Source: Streptomyces aculeolatus (GTDB lineage Bacteria; Actinomycetota; Actinomycetes; Streptomycetales; Streptomycetaceae). From it: a stretch of 64,000 nt of DNA. The DNA is taken from assembly GCF_020400605.1 (NCBI RefSeq), contig NZ_JAINRD010000002.1:186001-250000 (forward strand), written 5' to 3'. Position 1 is the stretch's first letter. Every line of letters starts with the position of its first letter. The notes under the pieces were generated by a model that worked only from the letters and a program-made list of their open reading frames with translations, was not told the origin of the DNA and did no database searches. The translations under genes and the position numbers were made by a program. Positions 61,839 through 64,000 of this stretch are shown here, piece after piece.

Positions 61839-64000
61839 ATGGCAGCACGGCCTTCGCACCGCAACCGCCGAAGCGCCCCCGTCCCACGGTGGCGCACCCT
61901 GCTGGTGGCTCTCGTCCTGGCGCTCGCCGCCGGGCTCCTCGCCGGCCCGGCCGCGCAGGCGGAGGTGCAGCACCCGCGGCAGGAGTGGCTGCGGGACTCC
62001 ACCGCCGGCCTCTTCCTGCACTGGGGCATGTTCACCGCGCCCGGGCACCTCGACTGCCGGGAGTGGGAGCGCGACGTCACCGGGGGCGGCTGGTCGGCGG
62101 ACTACTGGGTGGACGAGGCGAAGAAGCTCGGCGCGTCGTACATCGTCCTCGCCACCTTCCACAGCCGCCTCGGCTACGCCCGCCCGTGGCCCTCGCGGAT
62201 CCCCGGCAGCTGCGCCACCGAGCGCGACCTGCTCGGTGAGCTGGTCGAGGCCGGCCGGGCGCAGGGCGTCAAGATCATCATGTATATGACCGACGACCCC
62301 CAGTGGCACGACGAGCAGGGCGTCGAGACGCTCGACTCGGCCGCGTACTCGGCGTACAGGGGCCGCGACGTGGACCTGACCACCCGCGACGGGTTCGGCA
62401 TGTACAGCTACGACCTGTTCTTCGAGCTGATGGAGGACTACCCGGACCTGGCCGGCTTCTGGATCGACAACGACAACGAGTACTGGGAGGAGAACGACCT
62501 CTACGAGCAGATCCGCGAGCGCCGCCCCGACTGGCTGCTGAGCAACAACAACGAGGACACGCCGGTCATGGACACGGTCAGCAACGAGCAGAAGACCGGC
62601 ATGAACCCCGCCTACGACTACCCGGCCGCCGTGACCGTGCCCATGCCGCGGCTGACCGAGGCGGACTACAAGCTGCCCACCACCGGCAGCTGGTGGTACG
62701 ACGGCGGCGACCACGAGGTCGACGCCCGGCTCAGCACCGGCCGCTACATCACCAACGCCGGCTCCTCCATGAAGTCGCTCATGGCCGAGACGCCGATGGT
62801 GAACGGCAGGATGCCGGCGCAGCAGGAGGCGTTCAACGACTTCATGGGCCGGTGGGTCGAGCCCGTCCGGGAGTCGGTCCAGGGCGTGGAGGGCGGCGGC
62901 TACATGTACGGCGGCATGCAGCCGGGCTTCTGGAACGACGGCGCCCACGGGGTGGTCACCGTCGGCCGGGGCGAGGACGGCACCCGCACCCAGTACGTCC
63001 ACGTGCTGACCCGGCCCCGGACCGACTCCGTCCGGCTGCGCGACAACGGCTACCGGGTCAGGGGGGTGACCGATCTGCGCACCGGCGAGGAGATGCGCTT
63101 CAGCCAGTCCGGCGGCCACCTGTCGATCCTGGACATCCGCGACTGGGACCCGTACGACACCGTCTTCAAGGTCGCCACGGACGGCCGCCAGCGCTACTAC
63201 GACTCCGCCGCGGTGACCGCCACCGCCTCCTCCGCGGCTGCCGGCCACCCGGCCGCCGACCTCGCCGACGGCGACTACGAGACCTACTGGGACAGCGGCG
63301 CAGAACTGCCCGCCTCCGTCACCCTGGACCTCGGCGGCCGGAAGCCCGCCACGGCGCTGGCGGTCAACCAGCGCGAATGGTCCCCGACCCACGCCCGTTC
63401 GACGTTCGGCCGCCCCGAGGACTCCGCCCGCATCAAGGACTACCGGATCCACGTCAGCGACGACGGCGAGAAGTTCCGGCAGGTGCGCGCCGGCACCATG
63501 CGCAGCGCCCGCGGGGTGCAGATCGTCGACATCGGCGACCAGCGGGCCCGCTACCTCAAGCTGGAGGTACGCAGCCTCTGGGGCGGCCCGCAGGCACCGG
63601 ACTTCTTCGAGCAGCTGCGCGTCGACGAGATCCAGGTGGCCCACGGCCGCCCGCGGGCCACCCGCACCCCGCTGCCGCTGGAGGCCGAGGCGCGGGACAA
63701 CCGGCTGCGGGGCAGCGCGCGGGCGGCCGCGTGCGGCGCGTGCTCCGGATCCCGGCACGTCACCGGGCTCGGTGGCGGGGAGCGCAACTCCGTCACGTAC
63801 CGCGACGTCCGCGTCACCGCAGACGGCGACTACCGCCTCCAGCTCGACCACACGGCGGCCGCCGGCTCCACGCTGTCCGTCGGCGTCAACGGCGCCGCAC
63901 CGGTCGAGGTCCCCGTCGCCGGCGGCAGCGCGGAGGTGCCGGGGAGCACGGCGGTCTCCGTGCCCCTGGAGTCCGGCGCGAACACGGTACGGGTCTTCAG
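61839..64000 (+). CDS. Secreted GH29-like alpha-L-fucosidase with binding domains (partial)
   Basis: Open from the ATG at 61839 (GAGGAG 8 bases upstream) to the window edge, 720 codons, no stop. Signal peptide (TLLVALVLALAAGLLAGPAA, residues 20-40). Catalytic part: STAGLFLHWGMFTAPGHLDC (GH29 HWG motif near residue 60), ASYIVLATFHSRLGYARPWP (replacing the usual KHHDGF), and DLAGFWIDNDNEYWEENDLY near 205 with the likely nucleophile Asp. Then a discoidin/F5-8C-type domain (AVTATASSAAAGHPAADLAD, about 465-600) and a CBM35-like sugar-binding domain (EAEARDNRLRGSARAAACGA, from about 610). It is a distant GH29 member; substrate probably an alpha-L-fucoside or related sugar outside the cell. Confidence 0.8.
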   Translation, partial: MAARPSHRNRRSAPVPRWRTLLVALVLALAAGLLAGPAAQAEVQHPRQEWLRDSTAGLFLHWGMFTAPGHLDCREWERDVTGGGWSADYWVDEAKKLGASYIVLATFHSRLGYARPWPSRIPGSCATERDLLGELVEAGRAQGVKIIMYMTDDPQWHDEQGVETLDSAAYSAYRGRDVDLTTRDGFGMYSYDLFFELMEDYPDLAGFWIDNDNEYWEENDLYEQIRERRPDWLLSNNNEDTPVMDTVSNEQKTGMNPAYDYPAAVTVPMPRLTEADYKLPTTGSWWYDGGDHEVDARLSTGRYITNAGSSMKSLMAETPMVNGRMPAQQEAFNDFMGRWVEPVRESVQGVEGGGYMYGGMQPGFWNDGAHGVVTVGRGEDGTRTQYVHVLTRPRTDSVRLRDNGYRVRGVTDLRTGEEMRFSQSGGHLSILDIRDWDPYDTVFKVATDGRQRYYDSAAVTATASSAAAGHPAADLADGDYETYWDSGAELPASVTLDLGGRKPATALAVNQREWSPTHARSTFGRPEDSARIKDYRIHVSDDGEKFRQVRAGTMRSARGVQIVDIGDQRARYLKLEVRSLWGGPQAPDFFEQLRVDEIQVAHGRPRATRTPLPLEAEARDNRLRGSARAAACGACSGSRHVTGLGGGERNSVTYRDVRVTADGDYRLQLDHTAAAGSTLSVGVNGAAPVEVPVAGGSAEVPGSTAVSVPLESGANTVRVF

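Overview
This window is high-GC actinobacterial chromosome, most likely Streptomyces or a close relative. The signs are the very high G+C, the many GTG starts, the 4-base ATGA/GTGA gene overlaps, a WhiB-type regulator, PadR and LacI regulators, and sugar permeases with no ATPase gene of their own. Nothing here fixes the species. No database search was run; family names come from motifs read in the translations and from memory.

Region 1 (1 to about 17.9 kb) is the integrase-side part of an integrated temperate-phage-like element. Its other end lies left of the window. A tyrosine integrase sits just downstream of the 3' end of a selenocysteine tRNA gene (17900-17995, anticodon UCA), the probable attachment site. 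A lysogeny-type switch (XRE repressor plus excisionase-like protein facing a second regulator, with repeated operator-like sequences between) controls a long leftward early operon of 29 mostly overlapping genes. It includes an ERF-type annealing protein, YqaJ exonuclease, DnaQ-like exonuclease, RuvC-like and RusA-like resolvases, a cytosine-C5 methyltransferase, a WhiB-like protein, a ParB/DGQHR-type protein and a replication-type wHTH protein. The last gene carries eight exactly 11-bp-spaced copies of a CGAWTCG-type heptamer, a candidate replication origin.

Region 2 (18-29.4 kb) is a catabolic cluster around a divergent promoter at about 23.6 kb. To the left run an asparaginase-family enzyme, the three subunits of a xanthine-dehydrogenase-type molybdenum hydroxylase, and a PadR regulator. 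To the right run a metallo-beta-lactamase-fold protein, a CoxG-like protein, an enolase-superfamily enzyme and a dihydropyrimidinase/allantoinase-like amidohydrolase. Together they suggest breakdown of an N-heterocycle or ureide; the substrate is unknown. A SUKH-family protein and a secreted cupin follow.

Region 3 (29.6-50.4 kb) is a 20.8-kb stretch of 16 genes all on the minus strand, and the most interesting part. Its core has two zinc-ribbon GTPases, a GAP1-like partner, a degenerate Hsp70-like protein, a Clp-type AAA+ ATPase, a coiled-coil protein, a radical-SAM-type protein, a kinase, a PP2C phosphatase, a vWA protein and a 70-residue protein. This matches, from memory, NTP-dependent biological-conflict systems of multicellular bacteria. 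Upstream on the same strand lie an effector-like set: a macro-domain protein, a RES-domain toxin, its Xre/MbcA-like antitoxin, a CHAT protease with His and Cys intact, and a membrane-anchored protein. The CHAT, antitoxin and RES genes overlap by 3-4 bases, suggesting a protease-gated NAD-consuming module.

Region 4 (50.7-64 kb) is a glycan-use locus: a Tat-exported sulfatase, a secreted glycosidase-like protein, a sugar ABC importer (binding protein and two permeases), a GH36 alpha-galactosidase-like enzyme, a LacI regulator, a decayed GH29 alpha-L-fucosidase pseudogene and an intact secreted GH29-like protein that runs off the right edge. Two mirror-image promoters at 55.07-55.18 kb drive the importer and the glycosidase-like gene.
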